From contig JAHEWK010000001.1 in the NCBI GenBank assembly GCA_020740775.1, forward strand, positions 6,882,001 to 6,946,000: DNA of 64,000 nt. Direction: 5' to 3'. The notes beneath the pieces were generated by a model. That model was not told the DNA's origin. It searched no databases and saw nothing but the letters and a program-made list of their open reading frames with translations. Below, piece by piece: positions 10,536 through 20,748 of the stretch (position 1 is the stretch's first letter; every line of letters starts with the position of its first letter). The stretch is from Ilyonectria destructans. Taxonomy: Eukaryota; Ascomycota; Sordariomycetes; Hypocreales; Nectriaceae. Position numbers and translations under genes: made by a program.

Positions 10536-13247
10536 TGGATTAGCTGAAAGACTTTAGTCCCAGCAGAGCATGCTTCTGAATCAAAACGTCACTGGAAAAA
10601 GCAGCCATCGGCCGCCCAGACAGCTGGCAAGGCGTCCAATCGGATGCCAACACAGGGCAAGCAAGCCTACCATGTCATGAAGGCAAGGCTCGTTATTGAT
10701 CCTGACTAGGCCAGCCGGCTTTGCGAGATCCGGGCCCCATTCCCCCGCTTTCCAGCGGCTTGGCGAGAATAATCCATCACAGGTCCGTCCATAAGGCTGA
10801 GTTTTAAAAGGTCCGCGTATACGGGCTGAAAGTTTATTAAAAAGTTGTTTGATAACTCTGGTTACCCGAGGTGGAGGTGGCACTAGAGGGGGCAGTGTAG
10901 GTCGACGCATCATGGGGTTGGGGAGGAGAGTGAACAGGAACTGGAGACCGGGAAGCGGAAGCGGAAGCAAAAAAGAGAGAATAAGAAATTCTCACCCGCA
11001 TGAATGAATGCACACCGTCTGGTTTATCACTCGCCGGGCTGGCATCAACCGGGGCCTGCACGGCTTTTGTTTCTTTTTGTTTCGTTTGCGTCCTCCCCCT
11101 TCGTGTCCAGCCCGCTTTTGATCAGCGCACGCAGTCAGAACACCTGCATTAGCGTCTGGAACGGACGGAATACGGATCGATGACTTGTACAAGATCAGCC
11201 CGACGCCATCGAGCGGGAGAATATTGGCTGGGCGATGTGTTGGTCCAACGTCACAATTACCAAACCAATCGTCGATTGGAAATGACCTTTCCGCCCTTTG
11301 CACGCCGCCGGATGAGGGCAGACGACCTCCCCGTGGGCCCCGATCGGGTAAAGCCTTTTACTCTATTACTCTATTATCGTGCGGCGCTCCTCGTACCGCG
11401 GGTTGTACGGCGTGGGAAAGACGCACCGTTATAAACTCAAGTGCCGCATGGAAACGGCTGGTTGGTAAGTTGGAAGAGTGGAAGAGTGGAAGCCATGCAG
11501 CCTCTGTGTTAGCGGCACCCAACTGCCATTTCCTGGTGTCATACCCACCCTCACCATTGACGCCACATCTAATTTTAGTCGGCACACCCATTTTTTCCGT
11601 TTTGCTGTCCTCGTTTTCCTTCTTTGATGATCCTGGTTCTACCCCTCACTTCGTCCAGCTCGAGCAGCAGCAAACAGCGAAGGACCTGGTTGATGGCCAG
11701 GCCTGCAGCGCGGCAGATGCTGTCTCACCCCAACCATCGAATAGGATAGTAGGGCTGACCCTCAGCTCCAGGTCAGCTCGTGCGGTGGAGCGAACTGCCA
11801 ACGCAGCGCTTGCTTCAGGGGCAGTTGAGGCTTGACGGGTACGAGCCGAATGGGCGGGCGTCTATGCTTAGTTTTTTTTTTGGGGAGCTCTGCCAGCTCT
11901 GTTAGTTCTACCAGCTCTGTTAGCTCTGTTCCAGTTCTCGTAGTTGTCTCCTGTGTCTTGTCTTGGCCAATTCTCCCGGCTGTCTCAGCGGTGGCACAAC
12001 ACTCAAAGCTGAGCTCCCAAAATGGCCGCACCCAAATACGAATGCCTGCAGACCGATGATGCCTCCCTGACGGCACCGCGACCCCGCTTGACCAGGTCCC
12101 GGGCGATCGGCCTTCGGATGTCGGTGCGGCCGGAACGAGGTCCTCGCAACAAAGGTGTGGTTACATCCAGGCCGGCTGTGCCTAACGCTTAATTATGTCT
12201 CCGCATTGGGGAACCTGGAAACTGATGATGCTCGAATCTGTTACTTGTCGTCGGTTGTCACGGCCGGCTCGGCCACTTTTGGTCACTCTGGGTCACTTTT
12301 TGGCTGGTCCTGGTCGCTTTGAAACCTGCTGTCTCTACCGCGCGCCCCTTAATCCATCACAGGACACCGCCAGACGAGCCCAATGCGCCCTCGACTTTCT
12401 TTTGAATACGCGCCCAACAGTCTCGGTCTACCTCACAGCCCAAGCGCCCGGATCATCGCTTCGCTCAGCTCGCCTAAAACCGATCCGGCCTGGATGCAGC
12501 TCCCGCCTGACCAATCGACGAACCACAGGGCCTTATTACCCCAGAATGTGGCTTCACTATTGTCTGCCGCCTCGCTGCCGCCTCTCTGCCGCTTCTCGCC
12601 CTGTCTCTCCCTGATTTTAACATGTCTAGCCAGGGCCCAAGTTGCTCCTAGCTGGCCGGTGACCCGAGTGGCGCCGCCTCAACGGATCAAGGCACCGGGA
12701 TGCAACATCGATCGACCATTGGCTGCTAAAATCAGAGCCAGCAAATAACCTACGACCTCGATGAGGAGGCGTTTAGCCTTTGATGACCGCAGCTCGTATT
12801 CCCAGGTGGCAGCCACCAATTATGCTTTCCGCTTTTCAAAGGAGCGCCACTAGCAAATGATCGTTGGCCAACATTGTCATGGCCGGGTGAATACATCGTG
12901 GAGGCGTTTTATACATCTAAAAATATGAGCTAATTGTCTGTTTCCGAGCAATGAAAAGCCGCCGCGAGCTGAATATACCCATGTTCCGGGCGCCTGCACG
13001 AGGCGACGGCCTGCATTCAAAGAGCAAACTGGTACAACCGAGTACAATTGCTTCTGCTCAGCTAGCTTCGTATTCACGAGTTGCATTTGTTGGGCCTAGA
13101 CGGGAGTCCAGGTCAGCTTCCAAATATGGGGTGCAACTATCAAGCCTCATTGCTAGACATGGCAATGGACCGTCAGAGGGAGAGACATGAATGACCCTCG
13201 GAGGTCCAGATTTAGATTATCCCACTCTCTGAGCCTCTCCGAACGAC

Positions 13248-13254
13248 TATATAA
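13248..13254 (+). promoter_or_regulatory. TATA-like box of the cysteine-rich repeat gene
   Basis: TATATAA lies 186 bases before the start codon. It is followed by a CT-rich leader with a nine-C run at about 13404-13412, the arrangement often seen in strongly expressed filamentous-fungal genes. Transcription start not determined. Confidence 0.45.
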
Positions 13255-13439
13255 CCTCGACTCCTCGCCTTCTCTATCCGGTTTTTTGAATCATCCTCAC
13301 CTGAGAAACAAAGCCTCCTCTCAGTCTTTAATCACCGACCGTCTCGCCGAGACTACCTTCGCTCTACTCTTCTGTCTTTGCTACACCTCCTCCCACAATC
13401 TTTCCCCCCCCCGGTGTCGAGACCCAACTCTCGCCCATC

Positions 13440-14987
13440 ATGCTTCTCAAGCAACTCCTCCTGAGTGCTCTGCTCACTCTGAGCTCAGTCAGCGCTCTCC
13501 CCAGCCCTGACATTGACAACGCCGGTGTCGAGGCTCGCGATGTCGATGGCCAGCTCGACGCCCGCGGTGCCTACGACCCCCCCAAGTGTGGCTACGATGC
13601 CGACTGGAAGTACGGCAAGTGCGTCTGCAAGAAGTCTGCCCAGAGCTACGACGAAGACTCTAAGTCGTGCTCTTGCCCCTCCGGCACCACTTGGAACCCC
13701 AAGACCTACAAGTGCGAGACCAACTGCGGTTATGATGCCGACTACAAGTATGGCAAGTGTGTCTGCAAGAAGTCCGACATGGACTACGACTCAGACACTA
13801 AGAAGTGCGCTTGCCCCGACGGCGAGTACTGGAACGACAAGACCAGCAAGTGTGAGCATGATTGCGGAAAGGATGCCGACTGGAAGTACGGCAAGTGCGT
13901 CTGCCACTCTTCCGGCATGACCTACGAGGAGTATGGCAAGAAGTGTGTCTGCCCCAAGGGTCAGATCTACTCTGGCGGCAAGTGTACCTACGACTGCGGC
14001 AAGGATGCTTCCTACGACTGGAAGCAGAAGCAATGCGTCTGCAACAAGAAGACTATGGTCTATGACGACAAGTACAAGTCCTGCTCTTGCCCCAAGGGTC
14101 AGACCTGGACCGGCTACAAGTGCGAGGTAGACTGCGGCAAGGATGCTAGCTACAAGTACGGCAAGTGTGTCTGCAACTCCAAGGGCATGATCTTCGAGCA
14201 GTACGGCAAGACCTGCGCTTGCCCCAAGGGTCAGATCTACGATGGCAAGCAATGCACCTACGACTGCGGCAAGGATGGCCACTACGACTGGGACCAGAAG
14301 GCTTGCGTCTGCAACAACAAGGGCATGCTCTACGACAACAAGTACAAGTCATGCTCTTGCCCCACGGGCCAGAAGTGGACCGGTTACAAGTGCGAGTATG
14401 TCTGCGGCAAGGATGCTACCTACAAGTACGGCAAGTGTGTCTGCAACAAGAAGGACATGCTCTACGACCAGAAGTACCAGTCTTGCTCTTGCCCCAAGGG
14501 CGAGAAGTGGACCGGCTACAAGTGCGAGGTAGACTGCGGCAAGGACGCCGATTACAAGTACGGCAAGTGTGTCTGCAAGAAGGCGACCCAGGTCTACGAC
14601 GCCAAGTACCAGTCCTGCTCTTGCGCCAAGGGATACAAGTGGACTGGCTACAAGTGCGAGTACGACTGTGGTAAGGATGCCTCTTACAAGTACGGCAAGT
14701 GTGTCTGCAACAACAAGGGCCAAGTCTTCGAGGAGTACGGCAAGAAGTGCGTCTGCCCCAAGGGCCAGAAGTGGACCGGCTACAAGTGCGAGACCGACTG
14801 TGGCAAGGACGCCGACTACAAGTACGGCAAGTGCGTCTGCAAGAAGGACGGCATGTGGTACGACGACTACGCCAAGAAGTGTGCCTGCAAGGGCGGCAAG
14901 GTCTGGGACCAGTACAAGCAGGTGTGCAGCTGCCCCAAGGGACAGAAGTGGGATGTGTACTCCAACAAGTGCAAGCCCAGCTACTAA
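13440..14987 (+). CDS. Secreted protein of ten tandem six-cysteine repeats
   Basis: A single exon of 515 aa. Residues 1-19 are a signal peptide (MLLKQLLLSALLTLSSVSA) with an AxA-like cleavage site. A short acidic propeptide-like segment ending near residue 42 (LDARG) follows. The rest is ten repeats of 44-46 aa, each starting CG(K/Y)DA and running ...KYGKCVC...SCSCPKGQ.WTGYKCE. Each has six cysteines (one, a CxC pair, a second CxC pair, one); the last has two extra, for about 62 in all. The spacing suggests disulfide-locked modules, somewhat EGF-like but not a family I can name. Codon use is strongly biased (AAG, TGC, GGC, TAC), suggesting high expression. Repeats 3/5 and 4/6 resemble each other more than their neighbours, so a two-repeat unit was duplicated. 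The protein is probably in the wall or outside the cell; adhesion or an effector role is only a guess. Confidence 0.9.
   Translation: MLLKQLLLSALLTLSSVSALPSPDIDNAGVEARDVDGQLDARGAYDPPKCGYDADWKYGKCVCKKSAQSYDEDSKSCSCPSGTTWNPKTYKCETNCGYDADYKYGKCVCKKSDMDYDSDTKKCACPDGEYWNDKTSKCEHDCGKDADWKYGKCVCHSSGMTYEEYGKKCVCPKGQIYSGGKCTYDCGKDASYDWKQKQCVCNKKTMVYDDKYKSCSCPKGQTWTGYKCEVDCGKDASYKYGKCVCNSKGMIFEQYGKTCACPKGQIYDGKQCTYDCGKDGHYDWDQKACVCNNKGMLYDNKYKSCSCPTGQKWTGYKCEYVCGKDATYKYGKCVCNKKDMLYDQKYQSCSCPKGEKWTGYKCEVDCGKDADYKYGKCVCKKATQVYDAKYQSCSCAKGYKWTGYKCEYDCGKDASYKYGKCVCNNKGQVFEEYGKKCVCPKGQKWTGYKCETDCGKDADYKYGKCVCKKDGMWYDDYAKKCACKGGKVWDQYKQVCSCPKGQKWDVYSNKCKPSY
13581..14984 (+). repeat. In-gene tandem repeat, ten units of about 132-138 bp
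   Basis: The coding repeats are also visible in the DNA (recurring TGCGGCAAGGATGC and TACGGCAAGTGTGTCTGCAA). Similarity is highest in the middle units, so unequal crossing-over could change copy number between strains. Confidence 0.85.
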
Positions 14988-15219
14988 AAAGGGAAATGAA
15001 TGAACGGGATCATGTATCACGATGATTGATGGGTGCTGGACTTGACAGCGGGTTCTTCTCTTCTTCACACTCCGCAGGCGCCCCAGCTTTTTGGGGCGGC
15101 GCGGCTTACGATCCTTCACACGAAGTTTTACATAATGTTTTCTAAGCTTATTTAGCTTGCCTATAGGATATATAGTACAGCAGGATAGGGCCTCCTCCCT
15201 TTATGAATATTTTAAGTTC
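14988..15219. other. 3' region of the repeat gene with a small hairpin
   Basis: CGCCCC at 15079-15084 pairs with GGGGCG at 15093-15098 around an eight-base loop, about 90 bases after the stop. It could lie in the 3' UTR. No gene is present. Confidence 0.35.
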
Positions 15220-16405
15220 TGGTGCAAAAGTTGGATACTCTGTGATTTCTCAGTGGTTGATGCTCTCCATCGCAATGGTTGACAGGGCGGTGCTCAATCT
15301 AACTGGTGCAGAGATTGGATGCTCTATCTCTGTCACTTCTTAGTGGTTGGTACTGGCTATTGTATCCTTTTGACAGCGCTGAGACAGATCTTGTGCAGTC
15401 TCCGCAGCTGCCGTTAGAGGTTGCGAGTACTGTAATTTTTGGTCAAGATCTCGCCCAGATTCTTGTACACGGGACATATCCGTAGCTCTGTCAAATAGAT
15501 TACTTAACATCGTAGTGCTTAAGCTAAACGGTGCAGAAATTGGACACTCTTGTGATTTCTCAGTGGTTGATCTGGCCAGTGTATCCCTTTGACAGTGGTA
15601 AGGTTGCGCTGTCTCCACCACTACCGTCAGAGGTTGCGAGTGCTGTAACAATTTTAGTGAAGATCTCACCTAGACCCTTGTACATGGGACAGACTAGTAG
15701 TACTCATTCTTCTTAGGCAAATAGGCAGAAATTGATGCACCATTAATACGACTCTTAATACGACTCTCGCTTATTTGCTGATATCCTGTCCGGTCGCCAA
15801 ACCTGTCTTAGCACTGTCAAAGGGACTACCCTAGACAAGGCGGTGCTTGAGCCAAACGCGCAGCAATTGAATACTCTCTCTCTGCGATTTCTCAGTGGTT
15901 GATTAAACGGCGCAGAGATTGAATGCTCTCTCTCTGTTATATCTTAGTAGTTGGTACTGGCCATTGTATCCCTTTGACAGTGCTGAGGCAGCTACCGTTA
16001 GAGGTTGCGAGTGCTGTAATTTTGGCTAAGATCTCGCCCTGACTCTTGTACATAGGACAGATCAGCAATACTCCGTTGTAGGCAAGCAGGCGGAAATCGA
16101 TGCACCATCAATAAGATTCTCAATACGACTTTGTCTCATTTGCTCATATCCCTCCCGGTTCGCAAAAGCTGTTTTAGCACTGTCAAACGGATTCCCCTTG
16201 CCGAGGCAGTGCTTAAGCTCAACGCGTAGAGATTAGATGCTCTCTCTCTGTCGTCTCCCAGTGGCTAATATTCTCCATCGTATTGCCTGACAGGGCGGCG
16301 CTCAATCTACAGGGCGCAGTGATTGGATGCTCTCTCTCTGCCATCTCTCAATGGCTGATACTCTCCATTGGCAGGGCGGTGCTCAAGCTAAACGGTGCAT
16401 CAAAC
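15220..16405. repeat. Degenerate composite tandem-repeat array
   Basis: A short module of the type GGTGCAGAGATTGGATGCTC, followed by TCTCTGTYATYTCTCAGTGG and TTGATACTCTCC, recurs near 15222, 15306, 15530, 15857, 15909, 16224 and 16313. A longer module (CCGTTAGAGGTTGCGAGTGC, AAGATCTCGCCC, CTTGTACATRGGACAGA) recurs near 15410, 15625 and 15996. Two of these long copies share a further extension (GGCAGAAATYGATGCACCAT, AATACGACT, TTAGCACTGTCAAA) near 15724 and 16090. Copies differ mostly by C/T and G/A changes. There is no open frame of note and no terminal inverted repeats. It looks like a mutated noncoding satellite. Confidence 0.8.
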
Positions 16406-16776
16406 GTCATCAATCTCACAGTATTTTATCCCCTTTGCAATTTTTCGTACTACTCCCAGTTTCATTTGCCAGTTGGTGCGGCGGCTGTTTACGAAAGTGC
16501 GATGGCACGCAAAATCCCCCTTGGTGATGCGTCTCGTACTGCGAGCCTTGTCATTCGCTGCCTCTTTGGGATATGCCCTGCTCAGCCCCCGGCCTTATTA
16601 TGTAGTTGAGATCCGGCACCAGATTCAATTGAGGATGTTGGGTATTTAAACAATGGCTATTCCATTGTCCATTGCTCAAACAAATCACTACATTCGCACA
16701 CATCGACTCTTCTTCTATTCCACCTAAACTTGTTCGAAAGCGCTACTCCCATCATCACCCAGTCACCCACGCAACC
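16406..16776. other. Promoter region of the RTA1-like gene
   Basis: Single-copy sequence between the repeat array and the RTA1-like gene. A TATTTAAA element lies near 16643, about 130 bases before the start codon. No gene was seen. Confidence 0.4.
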
Positions 16777-17763
16777 ATGGCCGGCAACGCCTTGTATCAA
16801 TACGATCCGTCTCTCGCGGCCGCCGTCATTTTTCTCATTATATTTGCGGCTTCGGCGATACTCCATGCTTGGCAGATTATCCGGACAAAGAACTGGTACT
16901 TTATACCGTTTCTTGTGGGCACCCTTGGTGAGTTTCCCCTGTGGTAAAGAGTTGCGGGTGAGACGCATCGTCGCTAACAGCCCTTTTAGCCGAGGCCATT
17001 GGATGTACTGGAAGGGCTATCGGTGCGAAAGAGAGTCCCGACTGGACCAAGGGGCCATACATTATCCAGGCCCTACTGCTTCTCTTAGGACCTAGCCTGT
17101 TCGCCGCATCCATCTACATGGTCCTCGGCCGTCTGATTGTACTCCTGGAGGCCCAGAAGCATTCATTCATCAGACCGAGCTGGTTGACCAAGTTTTTCCT
17201 TCTCGGAGACATCATCTCCATTGCAGCACAGGGATTCGGTGAGTGGCTACGGATACATTGACAACTTGGATCTCGCAAGAATGGCAACTGACGAGGCGAA
17301 ACAAACAGGTGGCGGAAAGCTCGCAAACGCAGAGACCCCAGATGCGAGAAGCCAGGGAGAAAACATCATCATCGGCGGTCTCGCTGTTCAAATCATCTTT
17401 TTCGGCCTCTTCATCGTCACCACCATCATCTTCCACCGCCGCATCAACGCTGGGCCTACGGAGAAGAGCATGACCCTCACCGTTCCCTGGAGACGACTTC
17501 TCACGGTCCTCTACGTCACGAGTCTGCTCATCCTGATCCGATCCATCTTCCGAGTCATCGAGTATGTCATGGGCCACGACGGCGTGCTCCAGTCCAAGGA
17601 AGTCTACATTTACCTCTTCGATATCCTGCTGATGTCGGCCGTGGCTGTCACTTTCAACTGGTTCCACCCTTCCAAGATCATGACTGTCCCCAACAAGGAA
17701 CGCATCAGCAGCGCCGATTCTGAGATGCAGCTGGGAAGCTACGAAGCCGCTCGTCGCAACTGA
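16777..17763 (+). CDS. RTA1-like seven-TM membrane protein
   Basis: Three exons (16777-16927, 16990-17238, 17309-17763) give 284 aa. Both introns (62 and 70 nt) have GTGAGT donors. Start context CAACCATGG is good. The N-terminus YQYDPSLAAAVIFLIIFAASAILHAW is the classic RTA1 opening. Further family marks are GCTGRAIGA, the LGRLI region in TM3, then KFFLLGDIISIAAQGFGGG and the TM5-7 segments, with RSIFRVIEYVMGHDG near residue 215. Members of this fungal family sit in plasma or internal membranes and have been linked to lipid translocation and resistance to sterol-active compounds (Rta1, Rsb1 in yeast). The substrate here is unknown. The next gene on the same strand is a Zn2Cys6 regulator, but co-regulation is not shown. 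Confidence 0.93.
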
Positions 17764-18442
17764 GCGGATCCCGACGATCCGATTCCCTCTCGTAGAGGTA
17801 GACGATCCGAATCCCGCGCGAGTAGATGATCCGAATCCCGCCCGTGAAGATGGGCTCACTGGCGGAGCAGTGGTATGAGTCGTGGGCATCACCGGCTGGT
17901 GATGATTGGCGCGCTTCAAGATGTACTGGTTGGAGTAGATAGATTACAGTCTTTTTTCATTTTCCTTTGTATTTTTGTATTTTTATCCGCGTATAGAAGA
18001 TTGACAGTCATTGAATAATTAGACAAAGTTTCCTACAACAGAGTTTCTCGAATTGCGGCTTGGCGACACTGTGAATGTTCCAGATTGCTCCGTCGATTCA
18101 TGCCCCCCCGTACAATTGGCGACCATGGTTCCATGGCAATCAAATGCGATCCACCGCTTGCACAACTCGGGTTAAGGCTCAGCTTCGCAGGGATTAGCGG
18201 CCCCATCACGACTCTGTTTAGCGCGGCCGTCGTACTCAGAGACATTCAATTGGACAGAGATTAAGCTTAGATTGCGAGCATGGCAAGGGAGGCTTGGCCC
18301 GCTGAGCCACCGTCGTCGTCGTCATGGGGAGCGCTGTCACGCTGTGTCGGGGTGCTTCTTGTCTCCGCGCGTCCGTCTAAATAGAGCTGGATGCTGGATG
18401 ACTGGAAGATCCGTCCACTATCAGCTCTCCATCTTCGCACCC
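17764..18442. other. Intergenic between RTA1-like gene and regulator
   Basis: Apart from the short tandem repeat at its left end, no gene or RNA was seen. The right part is the likely promoter of the Zn2Cys6 gene. Confidence 0.45.
17773..17848 (+). repeat. Short tandem repeat just after the RTA1-like stop codon
   Basis: Three imperfect units of 24-28 bases share GAYGATCCGAWTCCC (starting at 17773, 17801 and 17825). They begin ten bases after the stop codon, so lie in the 3' UTR. A regulatory role is possible but unsupported. Confidence 0.6.
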
Positions 18443-19941
18443 ATGACTTCTGCCAAATCCTCCCCACCTGATACCCCGGAGTCCATAGGCTCCTCCGGCG
18501 CTGTACCGCCGCGCGTCGACGCTGCCGGGCGAGTACGACGCCCCCATCGCAAGTCCCGAAGAGGGTGCAGGCCGTGTAAAGCGAGCCGAATCAAGGTCAG
18601 TTCATTTGTAGCTGTGGAGGCTCTAGGGATTGCGTAATAAGATAATCCTTACTTGACTGGCAACGTGCTGACTGGGCCTGGTCTAACGGACAGTGCGATG
18701 AGACCCAACCAGCTTGCTCGAATTGCATCAGGAAGGAGATCACATGCGACTACTTTGAGACAGTCCGCACTACTATCAATGGACCCAAGCAACGCATAAG
18801 GATCCCTCCTCTTCATTGCAGCAGTTCTCATGAAGACGCTCTGCCGGTAATGGCACTGGAAGCCCTGGCACTGGAAGGACCATGTGGGCGAACGCTGTCG
18901 TCATCAGCTCGCATCTCTACAGCTCTTGTCAACTATTGCCCCTACCCTATGACGGTCGGCACGCCCCGGGACTCTCTTCTTGACCTTCGTCTCTTTCACC
19001 ACTATCACACAATGGCCGCGGAATCTCCAGCGGCCCAGAAGCTCTGGTCCATCTGGACCGTCGACATGGCCGTGAATTCGGCCACCGTCATGGATGCCGT
19101 TCTTGGCTTTTCGGCATTCCACCTTCGGCGTCTTGGCTCCCGTGACTTGGACATTCGTGAAGCGTCTCACAAGTATATGATGCGGGCCATTCGCTCTCAC
19201 CAGGAACAGCTGCAGATCGGCCTCAACGAGTCCAATGCAGCCCCGATGATTGCGGCTTGCGCTCTCATCCTGTTCCATACAACCATGAACCAGGATTTTC
19301 TAACCAACAATGCCGGGCCTAAGCTGCCCTTACACTGGTTCCACCCGTTCCAGTCTGCCGGCGCTTTCTTCCGCCTTATGTGGCCTTGGCTCCAGGACAC
19401 CATCATTGGCCGGAAGATCTGGGGACGGTATGCACCACTGGACATGAATATAGATGAAACTCCTCAGCATCGGTTTGACTTTTTGCTGGAGAATATGGAA
19501 CCCGAATGTTTGCAGGACGAGGACACCATGACAGCCTACCAGGGAGCTGTCTCGCATCTTTCGCTTGTCATTTGCAATCCCCAGTATCGAAGACTACTTC
19601 AATTCCCGGCAACCGTCACACCACGGTTCGTCGAGATGCTAGGAGCCGAGGATCCCAGGACACTCGCCATCGTTGGCTATTTCTTCATGTTGGTCAAACA
19701 AGCCGGCGTGCTGTGGTGGGTCGACGGAGCAGCGGACCGGGAGTTTGATGCCATCATGTTATTTCTACCCGAAAGCTGGTGGCCGATGATGAGCTGGGCA
19801 ATCCAGGAGTTCAAATGGAGTCCAAATGGAGCCAAACCGGCACAGATGGAATCGCCTCCCAACGAAATCTCATGGCCTGTCAACGAAAAAGCATTGCTCG
19901 AATACCCAGATTTGGGAGTTTTTACCTCACGGGCGCGGTAG
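18443..19941 (+). CDS. Zn(II)2Cys6 transcription factor (UPC2-like class)
   Basis: Two exons, 18443-18595 and 18694-19941, are separated by a 98-nt intron (GTCAGT donor, ACAG acceptor, GTCTAAC branch) lying inside the zinc cluster. The protein is 466 aa. The joined binuclear cluster at about residues 42-71 has CRPCKASRIKC, DETQPAC, SNC and IRKEITC: the full C-x2-C-x6-C-x6-C-x2-C-x6-C pattern. The basic HRKSRRG lead-in is typical of the UPC2/sterol-uptake group. The C-terminal region (LFHHYHTMAAES, MDAVLGFSAFHLRRLGSRDL) matches the helical region of that group. It should bind DNA in the nucleus and control nearby or distant genes. Its place between a membrane protein and the glycosidase block makes a local target plausible but not shown. 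Confidence 0.93.
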
Positions 19942-20748
19942 ATAGAATAAAGAGATACGGATTTTGTATCGACCAAAGGCACAGACACTACATTATATGG
20001 CGTTATTTCAGTCAAGACTGCAACGGAGCCGGACTTTGAATTGGGGGCTGAGATGATTGAATGTCCCGGGTAGATTGTTGAAAGCCTCACTGATAGGTGT
20101 TGCAAGATTGAAGAGCGAACTCGGGGAACTGGAATAATGGGCTGAAAAGGACACAAATTGCAGAGCCGTCCACTTTGGGTAACCATTGCGACAGCGCTGA
20201 CGGGGGGATACTCGAATCGGTCGAGAGTCTCACCGGACATGACCGAGGAATTGATCCAATAGCTAGACATGTTCTTTTTACGCTCTGCTATCTCCACTTA
20301 TTAAGAAGCCTGAATTTAAAATCAGTATTTGAGACCATGTTTCGGGACAGGCATGAACTGTGCCTGGAAGTTTTCGCCCTCTGGCCAGCCTTACCGAGAC
20401 AAGGACCTGCACATGCATACCACCTACCGAGCACGACCGAGCGAGTCACTATCTAGAGACTAGTGAGGGGCCCCACAGGTGAGGCTGGTGGGTTGCGTGT
20501 AGCATATGATGCAGATGCGAGGTGGTTACGATGAGGCTGAGTGCGATTGTGCTTGTGGCAACTGGGACTGCAACTGCTTCTGAAGGTGAGGAAGAAAAGA
20601 TACCAGATGGTTAAGCGCGCCTATGGAGTACGAATATTCAGGAGCTGGGGTCTATTAATTAATCTTTCTGGGTTGTGGGATGGTATGCTTTTATTACTCA
20701 TTTACGACAACTAAAGCCACGTATTGACTGAAAATAGCAAGTCCCCAC
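19942..20748. other. Convergent intergenic region
   Basis: Lies between the ends of the regulator and the GH35 gene. A 206-codon antisense frame overlapping the regulator's 3' end has no homology and was left out. No other feature was seen. Confidence 0.45.

Larger units (their letters stand above)
7865..13439. other. 5.5 kb gene-poor region upstream of the cysteine-rich repeat gene
   Basis: Only short frames are found, most mirrored on both strands. An AT-rich part lies at about 8.8-9.35 kb and a more GC-rich part from 10.6 to 12.7 kb. A possible gene relic is listed separately at 10150-10535. A poly-T run (about 11871-11880) is followed by a degenerate AGCTCTGTTAG-type repeat at about 11887-11945. 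The final 200 bases form a CT-rich leader with a TATA-like box. The stretch may be the promoter of the repeat gene or may hold noncoding transcripts; the sequence does not decide. Confidence 0.5.

Noticed and set aside
11185..11835. 216-codon plus-strand frame in the gene-poor region
   Set aside because: Low-complexity composition, no recognisable domain, and overlapping antisense frames. Not convincing.
14349..15119. 256-codon antisense frame, with several more frames, opposite the cysteine-rich gene
   Set aside because: They mirror the biased, repetitive codons of the real gene and give leucine/alanine/valine repeats with no domain. Shadows.
15220..16405. CRISPR-like array
   Set aside because: Repeats are long, degenerate and unevenly spaced, with no conserved spacers; the genome is eukaryotic.
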